NCBI RefSeq assembly: GCF_004801855.1
Contig: NZ_SSTC01000004.1
Coordinates: forward strand, 1 to 64,000
Source of the DNA: Pseudomonas sp. A-1
Lineage (GTDB): Bacteria; Pseudomonadota; Gammaproteobacteria; Pseudomonadales; Pseudomonadaceae
DNA length: 64,000 bases
Direction of reading: 5' to 3'
Numbering within the stretch: position 1 is the stretch's first letter; every line of letters starts with the position of its first letter. The notes beneath the pieces were generated by a model. It was not told where the DNA came from, did not search any database, and saw nothing but the letters and a program-made list of their open reading frames with translations. Positions 1-10,619 of the stretch are shown here, piece by piece. The position numbers and the translations under genes are program-made.

Positions 1-495
1 CGCAACTTCGGCGCGGCGATACACAAGTTCGGCGCCATCCTCGGCGGCGCGTTCAACTTCGTCGACCAGAACCTGTTCGGCGGCAAGATCCCGCTGACCC
101 TGCACGACAACAAGCCGGACCACGCCTGCCTGAAGCCCGCCGCCCAGTCGACCAAGATCGACTACCCCAAGCCGGACGGCAAGCTGAGCTTCGACAAGCT
201 GTCCTCGGTGTTCCTCTCCAACACCAACCACGAGGAAGACCAGCCCTGCCACCTCAAGCTGGCCGATGCCTCGATCCCGCTGGCGAAGAACCTGCCGCTC
301 TTCGATGAGCCGGCGCAGCGCTACTGCCCGGCCGGGGTGTACGAGATCGTCACCCAGGAAAGCGGCGAGAAGAAGTTCCAGATCAACGCGCAGAACTGCG
401 TGCACTGCAAGACCTGCGACATCAAGGACCCGGCGCAGAACATCACCTGGATGACCCCGGAGGGCACCGGCGGGCCGACCTATCCCAACATGTGA
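1..495 (+). CDS. Electron transfer flavoprotein-ubiquinone oxidoreductase, C-terminal part
   Basis: The frame is open from base 1, so this is the last 164 residues of a gene that begins outside the window. The tail carries the four cysteines of a [4Fe-4S] site (one in RYCPAG, three in NCVHCKTCD) followed by a WMTPEGTGGP-type ending, which is the hallmark C-terminus of ETF-QO. Family knowledge: this membrane flavoprotein passes electrons from reduced ETF, itself reduced by acyl-CoA and other dehydrogenases, to ubiquinone. That fits the acyl-CoA dehydrogenase nearby, although ETF-QO is a housekeeping gene and need not belong to that locus. Confidence 0.93.
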   Translation, partial: RNFGAAIHKFGAILGGAFNFVDQNLFGGKIPLTLHDNKPDHACLKPAAQSTKIDYPKPDGKLSFDKLSSVFLSNTNHEEDQPCHLKLADASIPLAKNLPLFDEPAQRYCPAGVYEIVTQESGEKKFQINAQNCVHCKTCDIKDPAQNITWMTPEGTGGPTYPNM

Positions 496-561
496 CGGCA
501 TGGTCCGCTCGGCTCCCCGCTGAGCCGAGCGGGCGGCAGCGGGCCCGGTCCTGAGCAGGAT

Positions 562-1473
562 TCAGCGGGTGTGCTGCAAGGCGTCGAGGAAGTGCTCGAG
601 GATCAGGTTCTGCCGGCACCCCTTGCGGGTGGCGACCGCCAGCCGGACGTCGAAGGACAGGCGCTGCGGATTCAGCGGCGCCATCAGCCCCCGGTCCACC
701 CAGGTCGCCGCGTAGTGATCGGGCAGGAAGCCGATGTAGCCGCCGGTGAGGATCAGGAAGGCGATGCCCTCGCGGTCGGTGGCCGAGGCGGCGGCGTTGA
801 GCCGCTGGTGCAGGCCGATCGCCTCGGCGGTCATCCCGTAGCTGGGCACCACCGCATCGGCGCGCCCCAGTTCCTCGTCGCTCACCGTGGCGGCGCGGGC
901 GAACAGCGGGTGCTCGTGGCTGCAGTACAGGCACGAGCGCTCCTCGTAGAGCAGGCTGTACTCCAGCCCCGACAGCGGGGTGATCAGCGGCAGCGCACCG
1001 ACGTGCAGGCGCCCGTCCAGCAGCCCGCGCTCGATTTCGCCCGGCTTGCTCATGCTGATGTTGATGCGCACCCCGGCACCCTGCGCCCGCAGCCCCCTGA
1101 GGGCATGGGTGATGCGCATCCGCGGCTGGGTCACCAAGTTGTTGACGATGCCGATGTTGAGGTCGCCGCGCAGCTGCCGGTGCAGCAGGTTGACCTCGCT
1201 GCGGAAACCCTCGATGGCCGCCAGTACCACCTCGCCGGCACGCAGCACCTCGCGGCCCTCGTCGGTGAGGGCGAAGCCGGCCCGACCGCGCTGGCACAGG
1301 CGCATGCCCAGGCGCTTCTCCAGGTCGCTCATGTGCAGGCTGATCGCCGAGCGGCTGATGCCCAGGGCGCTTTCGGCGGCGGAGAAGCTGCCGCACTCGG
1401 CCACCGTCTTGAACAGCCGCAGCAGGCGCAGGTCGAAGTCGCTGACCTGGCTCAGGGGAGTCTTCCGGGGCAT
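562..1473 (-). CDS. LysR-family transcriptional regulator
   Basis: A 303-residue protein of typical LysR length. It has an N-terminal winged helix-turn-helix (about residues 12-70, with FKTVAECGSFSAAESALGIS and SAISLHMSDLEKRLG) and a C-terminal substrate-binding domain with GDLNIGIVNN at its start. It is divergent from the BauA-like aminotransferase across about 100 bp, the usual arrangement for a LysR regulator and its target. In Pseudomonas aeruginosa the beta-alanine aminotransferase gene bauA is controlled by a LysR protein, BauR. Whether this is its orthologue cannot be told from the sequence alone. The effector is unknown. Confidence 0.9.
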   Translation of the reverse strand: MPRKTPLSQVSDFDLRLLRLFKTVAECGSFSAAESALGISRSAISLHMSDLEKRLGMRLCQRGRAGFALTDEGREVLRAGEVVLAAIEGFRSEVNLLHRQLRGDLNIGIVNNLVTQPRMRITHALRGLRAQGAGVRINISMSKPGEIERGLLDGRLHVGALPLITPLSGLEYSLLYEERSCLYCSHEHPLFARAATVSDEELGRADAVVPSYGMTAEAIGLHQRLNAAASATDREGIAFLILTGGYIGFLPDHYAATWVDRGLMAPLNPQRLSFDVRLAVATRKGCRQNLILEHFLDALQHTR

Positions 1474-1572
1474 ACGTGAGCGTTTCCGAAAGTCGAGTTG
1501 AGAAGATTCAGATTTAACTCACCCAACCTTCCGGCACAAGCTGGCTGCACGCCCACTCGCCGGGACCCCGTC

Positions 1573-2904
1573 ATGAACCAGCGCCTGCTCGCCAGCCAGC
1601 TCAAGCTGGATGCCCACTGGATGCCCTTCTCCGCCAACCGCAACTTCCAGCGCGACCCGCGGCTGATCGTCGGCGCCGAAGGCAGCTGGCTGCTCGACAG
1701 CGACGGGCGCCGGGTCTACGACGGCCTGTCCGGACTGTGGACCTGCGGCGCCGGCCATGCGCGCCAGGAGATCCGGGAGGCGGTGGCCAGGCAGCTCGGC
1801 ACCCTCGACTACTCGCCGGGCTTCCAGTTCGGCCACCCGCTGTCGTTCCGGCTGGCCGAGCAGATCGCCGAGCTGACCCCGGGCGAGCTGAACCACGTGT
1901 TCTTCACCGGCTCGGGCTCCGAGTGCGCCGACACCGCGGTGAAGATGGCCAAGGCCTACTGGCGCCTGAAGGGCCAGCCGAGCAAGACCAGGTTCATCGG
2001 CCGCGCCCGCGGCTACCACGGGGTCAACATCGCCGGCACCAGCCTCGGCGGCATCGGCGGCAACCGCAAGATGTACGGCCAGCTGATGGACGTCGACCAC
2101 CTGCCGCACACCCTGCTGCCGGAACTGGCCTTCACCCGCGGCATGGCCGAGAGCGGCGGCGTGGCGCTGGCCAACGAGCTGCTCAAGCTGATCGAGCTGC
2201 ACGACGCCTCCAACATCGCCGCGGTGATCGTCGAGCCGATGTCCGGTTCGGCCGGGGTCATAGTGCCGCCGCAGGGCTACCTGCAGCGCCTGCGCGAGAT
2301 CTGCGATGCGCACAACATCCTGCTGATCTTCGACGAGGTGATCACCGCATTCGGCCGCCTCGGCAGGTGGACCGGCGCCGAGTACTTCGGCGTGACCCCG
2401 GACCTGATGAACGTGGCCAAGCAGATCACCAACGGCGCCATCCCCATGGGCGCGGTGATCGCCAGCCGCGAGATCTACGAGACCTTCATGCAGCAGAACA
2501 GCCCGGAGTACGCCGTCGAGTTCACCCACGGCTACACCTACTCGGCGCACCCGGTGGCCTGCGCCGCCGCCCTGGCCACCCTGGAGCTGCTGAAGAAGGA
2601 CAACCTGATCCAGCAGTCCGCCGAGCTGGCGCCGCACTTCGAGCAGGCGCTACACGGCCTGAAGGGCGCCAGGCACGTGGTCGACATCCGCAACTGCGGC
2701 CTGGCCGGCGCCCTGCAGCTCGCCCCGCGCGACGGCGACGCCATCGTCCGCCCGTTCGAGACCGGCATGGCACTGTGGAAGGCCGGCTTCTACGCGCGTT
2801 TCGGCGGCGACACCCTGCAGTTCGGCCCGACCTTCAACGCCCGGCCGGAAGACCTCGACCGTCTGTTCGACGCGGTCGGCCAGGCCCTGCAGGGCGTCGC
2901 CTGA
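1573..2904 (+). CDS. bauA: Omega-amino acid:pyruvate aminotransferase (beta-alanine:pyruvate transaminase, BauA-like)
   Basis: A 443-residue class III PLP aminotransferase. The ATG at 1573 starts the conserved N-terminus (LDAHWMPFSANRNF); an upstream in-frame ATG at 1498 would add 25 unlike residues. Visible features are the phosphate-binding GSGS (about 113-116), the IFDEV aspartate (D254) and the PLP lysine in NVAKQITNG (K283). Much of the chain matches what I recall of Pseudomonas BauA, including the GLWTCGAGH and GGDTLQFGPTFNARPE stretches. The enzyme moves the amino group of beta-alanine or other omega-amines to pyruvate. No malonate-semialdehyde dehydrogenase follows, so it stands alone under the divergent LysR gene. 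It could be a paralogue with another amine substrate. Confidence 0.82.
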   Translation: MNQRLLASQLKLDAHWMPFSANRNFQRDPRLIVGAEGSWLLDSDGRRVYDGLSGLWTCGAGHARQEIREAVARQLGTLDYSPGFQFGHPLSFRLAEQIAELTPGELNHVFFTGSGSECADTAVKMAKAYWRLKGQPSKTRFIGRARGYHGVNIAGTSLGGIGGNRKMYGQLMDVDHLPHTLLPELAFTRGMAESGGVALANELLKLIELHDASNIAAVIVEPMSGSAGVIVPPQGYLQRLREICDAHNILLIFDEVITAFGRLGRWTGAEYFGVTPDLMNVAKQITNGAIPMGAVIASREIYETFMQQNSPEYAVEFTHGYTYSAHPVACAAALATLELLKKDNLIQQSAELAPHFEQALHGLKGARHVVDIRNCGLAGALQLAPRDGDAIVRPFETGMALWKAGFYARFGGDTLQFGPTFNARPEDLDRLFDAVGQALQGVA

Positions 2905-2981
2905 TTGCCGCCAGTCACCCGACAAACCCAATCCATGTTGCCCCACCCGCGCGGCGGGGCCTGTCGAGCCAGGGAAAATCT

Positions 2982-3014
2982 GATGACCGGCCCCCCGAGA
3001 GTCAGCCGGTCATC
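2982..3014 (-). terminator. Hairpin terminator of the acyl-CoA ligase gene
   Basis: Perfect 10-bp arms (GATGACCGGC / GCCGGTCATC) lie just past the stop of the minus-strand ligase. In that direction they are followed by AGATTTTCCC. It may also separate the convergent aminotransferase. Confidence 0.6.
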
Positions 3015-3016
3015 GC

Positions 3017-4678
3017 TCAGGCAGTGGTCGCGACCGCAGCCAGCTCGGTCTCGCGGATCAGCTTCTTGTTGATCTTGCCGACACTGGTCTTGGGGATGTC
3101 GGCGACGAAACGGATCTGCCGCGGAATCGCCCACTTGTTGATGTGGCCGCTTGCCACGAACTGCTGCAGGTGCACCTCGATGGCCTGCTGGTCGAGGTTC
3201 TCGCCCGGCGCGCAGACCACCAGGGCCAGCGGCCGCTCGCCCCACTGCTCGTCGGGAATGCCCACCACGGCCACCGAGGCGACCGCCGCGTGCTGGCTGA
3301 TCAGGCTCTCCAGCTCCAGCGAGCTGATCCACTCGCCGCCGGTCTTGATCACGTCCTTGATGCGGTCCTTGATCTCCACCACACCGCGCGCGTCGATCGA
3401 GGCCATGTCGCCGGTGTGCAGCCAGCCGCCGTCCCACAGTTCGGCGCCCTTCTCCGCCTCCTTCAGGTAGCCCTGGGTCAGCCAGGGCGCACGCACCACG
3501 ATCTCGCCCAGCGCCGCGCCATCGTGCGGCACGTCGTTGCCGGCGCCGTCGACGATGCGCAGGTCGACCAGCGGGATCGGCACACCGGTCTTGATGCGCT
3601 CCGGCAGCTGCTCGTCCATCGGCAGGGCGAGGTCCTCGGCGCGCAGGTGGGTCAGGGTCAGCAGCGGACAGGTCTCGGACATGCCGTAGCCGGCATGGAT
3701 GAGCATGCCCTGCTGGCTGGCCTGACGCGCCAGGCCGAGGGTCAGCGCGCTGCCGCCGAGCAGCATCTTCCAGCCGGCGAAGTCGGTCTGCTTGCCCTGC
3801 TCGCAGTCCAGCATCATCTGCAGGATGGTCGGCACGCAGTGGGAGAAGGTCACCCCCTCCTCGCGGAACAGGCGGACCAGCAGGTTCGGCTCGTAGCGGC
3901 CGGGGTAGACCTGCTTGACGCCCATCGCCGTGGCCACGTAGGGCACGCCCCAGGCATGCACGTGGAACATCGGGGTGATCGGCATGTACACGTCGCTGGA
4001 GCGCAGCAACGGCTGGCCCTCCCAGCCGGCGAAGGTGCCCAGCTCGTTGAGGGTGTGCAGCACCAGCTGGCGGTGGGTGAAGTACACGCCCTTCGGATGG
4101 CCGGTGGTGCCGGTGGTGTAGAACAGGGTCGCCACCGAGTTCTCGTCGAAGTCGGGGAACTCGAAGTGGCTGGCGGCACCGGCCAGCAGCGCCTCGTACT
4201 CGCCCACCAGCGGCAGCTGCGTGGCCTTGGCATCGCTCTCGGTGAGCTGCACGTAGCCCTTCACGGTAGCCAGCTCGCCGTGGATCTGCTCCAGCAGCGG
4301 CAGGAAGTCGTCATGCACCAGGACGATGTCGTCCTCGGCATGGTTCATGGTGTAGATGATCTGCTCCGGCGACAGGCGCACGTTCACCGTGTGCAGCACC
4401 GCACCGAGCATCGGCACGGCGAAGAAGCACTCCAGCGAGCGGTGGCTGTCCCAGTCCAGCAGCGCCACGGTGTCGCCGGCCTTGATGCCGGCAGCGCTCA
4501 GCGCGTTGGCCAGGCGCTGGATGCGCTCGTTGAGAGTGCGGTAGCTGTAGCGCAGCTTGTCGGAGTAGACGATTTGCTGGTCCGGCTGGTAGCGCACCCC
4601 GGACAGCAGCAGGCGCTTGATCAGCAGCTGGTAGTTGTAGGCACCTTGCGCAGGCGGAATTATTTTTGTCATCGCCAT
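3017..4678 (-). CDS. Medium/long-chain acyl-CoA ligase (AMP-forming, AlkK-like)
   Basis: A 553-residue ANL-superfamily enzyme. The AMP-binding P-loop YTTGTTGHPKG is at about residues 187-197. Further motifs are GYGMSETCP, the hinge region HTGDMASID and a C-terminal TGGEWISSLELE with the catalytic lysine region SVGKINKK near the end. It resembles the fatty-acid ligase AlkK more than acetyl-CoA synthetase. It activates a carboxylic acid to its CoA thioester with ATP, presumably feeding the acyl-CoA dehydrogenase next to it. It has its own promoter with paired AraC-type sites (4820-4855). An A-rich AANAANAA stretch covers codons 4-7 (4660-4667), a likely Hfq/Crc target. Two starts (ATG at 4678 and 4672) are possible. 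Confidence 0.88.
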   Translation of the reverse strand: MAMTKIIPPAQGAYNYQLLIKRLLLSGVRYQPDQQIVYSDKLRYSYRTLNERIQRLANALSAAGIKAGDTVALLDWDSHRSLECFFAVPMLGAVLHTVNVRLSPEQIIYTMNHAEDDIVLVHDDFLPLLEQIHGELATVKGYVQLTESDAKATQLPLVGEYEALLAGAASHFEFPDFDENSVATLFYTTGTTGHPKGVYFTHRQLVLHTLNELGTFAGWEGQPLLRSSDVYMPITPMFHVHAWGVPYVATAMGVKQVYPGRYEPNLLVRLFREEGVTFSHCVPTILQMMLDCEQGKQTDFAGWKMLLGGSALTLGLARQASQQGMLIHAGYGMSETCPLLTLTHLRAEDLALPMDEQLPERIKTGVPIPLVDLRIVDGAGNDVPHDGAALGEIVVRAPWLTQGYLKEAEKGAELWDGGWLHTGDMASIDARGVVEIKDRIKDVIKTGGEWISSLELESLISQHAAVASVAVVGIPDEQWGERPLALVVCAPGENLDQQAIEVHLQQFVASGHINKWAIPRQIRFVADIPKTSVGKINKKLIRETELAAVATTA

Positions 4679-4819
4679 GTTTGTGTTCCCGACTTTGCCA
4701 ATCTGAAATTTGGGTTCGCTGCACGCGGGGAAGCCGGTATCCGCACCGGCCGGAGCACGCGACCGGAGGGCCTGATTCCCCTATGGAGCGAACAGTAAAT
4801 AGCCCTCCCCTCGACCGCT

Positions 4820-4855
4820 TCACATTCCACGCCACACACTTGTCATTTGATGACA
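4820..4855 (-). promoter_or_regulatory. Paired AraC-family operator upstream of the acyl-CoA ligase
   Basis: Two 15-bp direct repeats, tcacattccacgcca (4820-4834) and tgtcatttgatgaca (4841-4855), start 21 bp apart. They lie 20 bp upstream of a -10-like TTTACT on the minus strand, so the proximal repeat covers the -35 region. This is the usual layout for an AraC-family activator. Confidence 0.7.
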
Positions 4856-4936
4856 ACCTGTACTTCTGCAGGGCGTGCGTGGCCCGCCGCTGCAGCGCGG
4901 AAAGCGGGGAATGAGGAGATGGGGGTAAGCGGCGCC

Positions 4937-4962
4937 GCCACGCCCCGGCTAAAGGGCGTGGC
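4937..4962 (-). terminator. Hairpin after the acyl-CoA dehydrogenase gene
   Basis: GCCACGCCC and GGGCGTGGC form a 9-bp stem with an 8-base loop, 19 bp past the stop codon of the last gene of the long operon. There is no clear T-run. Confidence 0.5.
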
Positions 4963-4980
4963 GAGCGCGGAGGGACGCGA

Positions 4981-6759
<1,779 letters not shown>

Positions 6760-6814
6760 TGGTAACACTCACCCTGATTTCTGTTGTTGTAGTAGTAGCC
6801 GTCGTTGCGGCCAT

Positions 6815-9373
6815 TCACCGCTGTTTTTGTATCAGGCCACGATCGGCGCATGCTTCGAACTCGGGGTGGATTTGCGGGTTGACCTGGGCCTGGGCCCGGG
6901 TGGAACCGCTCTCCACCTGGCGCACGGCGACCGTGCCACTGCGTTTGTCCGGCAGCAGGAAGTAGGATAGCGCCGGGATCAGGATCAGTGCGCCGAGCAT
7001 GTTCCACAGGAACATGAAGGTCAGCAGGATGCCCATGTCGGCCTGGAACTTGATCGGCGACCAGGCCCAGCCCACCACGCCGGCGGCCAGGGTGATGCCG
7101 ACCAGGCCGACCACCCGGCCGGTGAAGGCCACGGCGTTCTCGTAGGCGTCGGACAGCGACATGCCCTGGCGCTGGTAGTGCAGCTGCACGCTGAGCAGGT
7201 ACAGCGCGTAGTCGACGCCGATGCCCACGCCGAGGGCGATCACCGGCAGGGTCGCCACCTTCACGCCGATGCCCATGGCCACCATCAGCGCCTCGCAGAG
7301 CACCGAGGTGAGCACCAGCGGCAGCAGCGCCACCAGGGTCGCCCGCCAGCTGCGGAAGGTGAACAGGCAGAACACGGTCACCGCCAGGTAGACGAACAGC
7401 AGCATGGTGCGGTTGGCCTCGCGGACCACGATGTTGGTGGCCGCCTCGATGCCGGCGCTGCCGGCGGCGAGCAGGAACTGGCGCTCCTCGCTGCTGTTCT
7501 CGCGGGCGAAGCGGTCGGCGATGGCCACCACTTCATCCAGGGTCTCGGCCTTGTGGTCCTTGAGGTAGGCGATCACCGGCATCACCGAGCAGTCGCTGTT
7601 GAACAGCTCGGGGGCGTTCACCGAGGCCTGCTGGGCGGCGTAGTTCAGCATGTCCTGGTTGCGCTGGATGCTGTTCATCTTCGGGTTGCCCTCGAAGGTG
7701 CCGGCGGTGATCTGGCGCACCGCGTTGACCAGCGACACGGTGGTCTGCACCCCCGGATGCTGCTGCAGCTCCCAGGCCAGGCGGTCGGCGAGGACCAGGG
7801 TCTGGTAGTTGAGGCAGCCTTCCGGCGCGGTCTTGACCATCACTGCGAACAGGTCGCTGGACAGCGCGTAGTGGCTGGTGATGTAGGCGTTGTCGCGGTT
7901 GTAGCGGGAATCCTCCCGCAGTTCCGGGGCGCCGCTGTCCAGATCGCCGATCTTCAGCTGCAGGCTGGCGATGAAGCCGCCGATGCCCATCAGCGTCGCC
8001 ACCAGCACCGCACCGGTCGCCCACTTGCGGGAGGTGAACAGGTCGAGCAGGTCCCACAGCTTGCCGAAACCGCGATGCTGGGCGGCCCGCGAGTCGATGC
8101 GCAGGGCGCGCTCGGCGGCCTTGCTGCCGACGCCGATGTAGGACAGCGCCACCGGCATCAGCAGCAGCGAGGTGAAGATCAGCACGGCCACGCCGATGCT
8201 GGCGGTGACCGCCAGGTCCTGGATCACCGGGATGTCGATCAGCATCAGCACGGCGAAGCCCACCGCGTCGGCCAGCAGCGCGGTGACCCCGGCGATGAAC
8301 AGGCGGCGGAAGGTGTAGCGCGCGGCGATCTGCTTGTGGGTGCCGCGGCCGATGTCCTGCATGATGCCGTTCATCTTCTGCGCCGCGTGCGACACGCCGA
8401 TGGCGAAGATCAGGAACGGCACCAGGATCGAATAGGGATCGATGGCGTAGCCCATCCAGGCGACGATGCCCAGCTGCCAGCCCACCGCGGCCAGCGAGCA
8501 GCCGACCACCAGCAGGGTGCTGCGCACGCAGCGGGTGTAGAGGAAGATGATCACCAGCGAGGTGACCACCGCCAGGGCGAAGAACAGCATCACCTGGATC
8601 AGGCCGTCGATCAGGTCGCCCATCAGCTTGGCGAAGCCGATCACGCGGATCTTGTACTTGCCGCTGCCCTCCTCGCCGCTCGCCGCCGCCTTGGCGTCGC
8701 CGGCGAACTCGTACTTGGCACGCAGCTTCTCCTCGAGCATCTGCGAGAACTTGTGGTAGTCGATGCCGTGGCCGGTGGCCGAGTCCTGGTCGAGCAGCGG
8801 CACGATCAGCATGGTCGACTTCAGGTCGCTGGCCACCAGGCTGCCGACGATGCCGGCGCGGTTGATGTTCTGGCGCAGCTGCTCGATGTCGGCCGGCGAA
8901 CCCGCGTAGTTGTCGGGCATCACCGGGCCGCCCTGGAAGCCTTCCTCGGTGACCTCGGTCCAGCGCACCGCCGGGCTCCACAGCGACTTCATCCAGGCGC
9001 GGTCGACGCCCTCGGCGAGGAACAGCTCGTCGTTGACCTGCTTGAGAACATCCAGGTACTCGGGATCGAAGATGTCGCCCTGGGTGTTCTCCACCACCAC
9101 CCGCACCGAGTTGCCCAGGCCGCGCAGCGATTTGCGGTTCTCCAGGAAATTCTGGATGTAGGGCTGGCTCTGCGGAATCATCTTGTCGAAGCTGGGACGC
9201 AGCTCCAGGCGGGTGACGGCCATGTAGCCCAGCACCACGGTGACCAGCGCCATCATCAGCATGAACAGCGGCCGGTAGTTGAACACCAGGCGCTCCAGCA
9301 GATTGCCGGAGCGCGGGTCGAACTCACGCAAGTCGCGGATCACCGGCATGGTGTCTTGCTTGATATTGCCCAT
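6815..9373 (-). CDS. MMPL/RND-superfamily transporter
   Basis: An 852-residue inner-membrane protein. Residues about 30-50 form the first membrane helix, followed by a large periplasmic loop, a block of helices with the DPYSILVPFLIFAIGVSHAAQ stretch, a second loop and a second helix block with VIALGVGIGVDYALYLLS. This two-fold layout of about 12 helices is that of the RND/MMPL family, which exports lipids and hydrophobic compounds. It sits between the YCF48-like protein and the acyl-CoA dehydrogenase in the same operon. With the DUF1302 and DUF1329 proteins it probably forms an envelope system that moves a hydrophobic substrate. The start at 9373 is uncertain; a second ATG lies at 9349. Confidence 0.88.
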   Translation of the reverse strand: MGNIKQDTMPVIRDLREFDPRSGNLLERLVFNYRPLFMLMMALVTVVLGYMAVTRLELRPSFDKMIPQSQPYIQNFLENRKSLRGLGNSVRVVVENTQGDIFDPEYLDVLKQVNDELFLAEGVDRAWMKSLWSPAVRWTEVTEEGFQGGPVMPDNYAGSPADIEQLRQNINRAGIVGSLVASDLKSTMLIVPLLDQDSATGHGIDYHKFSQMLEEKLRAKYEFAGDAKAAASGEEGSGKYKIRVIGFAKLMGDLIDGLIQVMLFFALAVVTSLVIIFLYTRCVRSTLLVVGCSLAAVGWQLGIVAWMGYAIDPYSILVPFLIFAIGVSHAAQKMNGIMQDIGRGTHKQIAARYTFRRLFIAGVTALLADAVGFAVLMLIDIPVIQDLAVTASIGVAVLIFTSLLLMPVALSYIGVGSKAAERALRIDSRAAQHRGFGKLWDLLDLFTSRKWATGAVLVATLMGIGGFIASLQLKIGDLDSGAPELREDSRYNRDNAYITSHYALSSDLFAVMVKTAPEGCLNYQTLVLADRLAWELQQHPGVQTTVSLVNAVRQITAGTFEGNPKMNSIQRNQDMLNYAAQQASVNAPELFNSDCSVMPVIAYLKDHKAETLDEVVAIADRFARENSSEERQFLLAAGSAGIEAATNIVVREANRTMLLFVYLAVTVFCLFTFRSWRATLVALLPLVLTSVLCEALMVAMGIGVKVATLPVIALGVGIGVDYALYLLSVQLHYQRQGMSLSDAYENAVAFTGRVVGLVGITLAAGVVGWAWSPIKFQADMGILLTFMFLWNMLGALILIPALSYFLLPDKRSGTVAVRQVESGSTRAQAQVNPQIHPEFEACADRGLIQKQR

Positions 9374-9402
9374 GTCTGGGTACTCGCTCTGTTTTCTTAT
9401 CG

Positions 9403-10476
9403 TTATTCGACGGGCAGCGCACGCACGCCACGTTCACCGACCAGCACCAGGCCGGCGCTGCCGGCGGGTGCGGCGCCGGCCACCGGCGCCAGGCTCTGCT
9501 GCGGCACCAGCACCACGCCCGCGCCATCGTCACGCCCGCGCAGGGCATGGCCGGCGAGGCTGAACAGCCAGATGTCGCCGCCGGCATCCAGGGCGCCGGC
9601 GGTGATGCTCACCGGCAGACCGGTGTCCACCTGGCTCCAGCTCTGCCCGCCGTCGCTGCTGCGGAACACGTGGCCGCGCAGGCCGTAGGCGAACACTTCG
9701 CCGGGCTTGCCGACCACGCCGAACCAGGTGCCCTGGTAGGGCGACGGCAGCGCCGCGAAGCGCTGCTGGCCGGCATCCCACTTGAGCAGCAGGCCCTGCT
9801 CGCCGGCGAGGTACAGCTCGTCGCCGACCGCGGCGATGGCGTTGAGGTGCAGGCTCTGCGGGTTGTCGGTGCGATCCTGCATGGGCACCCAGCTCCGGCC
9901 GCCATCCTCGGTACGCAGGATCAGGTTGAACACGCCGACCAGGTAGCCGCGCTTGTCGTCGGCGAACCACACATCGAGCAGCGGCTTGTCGGCGCCCTCG
10001 GCGACCAGGCGCTCGCCCTCGGCGACGAACTGCGCCCACTGCTCGTTGTCCGGCTCGGCGCTGGCCAGCGCCTGGTAGTGGGCCAGCACCCGCTCGCCGA
10101 TCTGCCGGCCGTCGAGCTGCCTGACCCAGCTGGCGCCGCCGTCGCTGCTGTGCAGCACCACGCCGTCGTTGCCGACCGCCCAACCCTGCTTCGCAGTCGG
10201 GAAATGCACGGCGTTGAGATCGGAACTGACCGGCACGCTGGCCTGCTGCCAGTTCTTGCCGGCATCGTCGGAATACAGGATGTGCCCGCGCTGGCCGACC
10301 GCCACCAGCCGCTCACCGGCCCGTGCCACGTCGCGCAGCGGGCTGCGCGTCGCCAGGGCGCTCGGCTTGGCCGGCAGGTCCAGCACATCCACGAAGGTGG
10401 CTGCCTGGGCGATGCCCTGCAGCGAGCCCAGTGCGATACCCAGCGCCAGCAGCGCGGACTTCTTGAAGGAACCCAT
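9403..10476 (-). CDS. Exported YCF48/Asp-box beta-propeller protein
   Basis: A 357-residue protein with a signal peptide (MGSFKKSALLALGIALG..., cleaved near AQAA). It carries at least four Asp-box motifs (SDDAGKNW, HSSDGGASW, RTEDGGRSW, RSSDGGQSW). Each marks one propeller blade, as in YCF48/Hcf136, the photosystem II assembly factors, and in BNR proteins. No photosynthesis is implied here. Homologues commonly accompany MMPL exporters and DUF1302/DUF1329 pairs in pseudomonads, where they may be periplasmic adaptors. I chose ATG 10476 because AAGAGGA precedes it and the signal peptide starts there; the longer reading adds 16 unlike residues. The exact role is unknown. Confidence 0.85.
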   Translation of the reverse strand: MGSFKKSALLALGIALGSLQGIAQAATFVDVLDLPAKPSALATRSPLRDVARAGERLVAVGQRGHILYSDDAGKNWQQASVPVSSDLNAVHFPTAKQGWAVGNDGVVLHSSDGGASWVRQLDGRQIGERVLAHYQALASAEPDNEQWAQFVAEGERLVAEGADKPLLDVWFADDKRGYLVGVFNLILRTEDGGRSWVPMQDRTDNPQSLHLNAIAAVGDELYLAGEQGLLLKWDAGQQRFAALPSPYQGTWFGVVGKPGEVFAYGLRGHVFRSSDGGQSWSQVDTGLPVSITAGALDAGGDIWLFSLAGHALRGRDDGAGVVLVPQQSLAPVAGAAPAGSAGLVLVGERGVRALPVE

Positions 10477-10542
10477 TACCGCGTCCTCTTGGGGAAACCG
10501 TACCGGGTCGCGGCGAGGCGCCACCCGGAATCACGTCGCATC

Positions 10543-10603
10543 GGGAGCCGCAAGGCTCCCGGCCGCCACCCTTCGCCGTCCTGAATGGCGAGGGGTGGCG
10601 GCC
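10543..10603 (-). other. Two adjacent hairpins between DUF1329 and YCF48 genes
   Basis: GGGAGCC/GGCTCCC (10543-10560) abuts a long GC-rich stem whose arms are GGCCGCCACCC (10561-10571) and GGGTGGCGGCC (10593-10603). They lie inside the putative operon, in the gap after the DUF1329 stop. Neither has a T-run, so they are more likely mRNA-stability or processing elements, or a partial terminator, than a full stop. Confidence 0.5.
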
Positions 10604-10619
10604 TGTCGCAGAGCCTTGC

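Larger units (their letters stand above)
4679..4980. promoter_or_regulatory. Intergenic region: ligase promoter and acyl-CoA dehydrogenase terminator
   Basis: No gene is visible in this 302-bp gap. Reading leftward (minus strand) it holds the hairpin at 4937-4962, the two AraC-type half-sites at 4841-4855 and 4820-4834, and a -10-like TTTACT at 4794-4799. About 70 bp here (4789-4856) align closely with 14658-14725, the promoter of the hydrolase operon. That indicates a duplicated or strongly conserved promoter. Confidence 0.6.

Noticed and set aside
1474-1572. AraC-type or TGTAC-type repeats in the LysR-aminotransferase gap
   Set aside because: No match to either motif; this pair is not assigned to either regulon.
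3143-4798. Open frame of 551 codons antisense to the acyl-CoA ligase
   Set aside because: The composition is typical of a shadow frame and there is no homology pattern. The minus strand has the ligase motifs in order.
9403-10476. YCF48 protein as evidence of photosynthesis
   Set aside because: The Asp-box propeller family is widespread in non-photosynthetic bacteria beside MMPL genes, and no photosynthesis gene is present.
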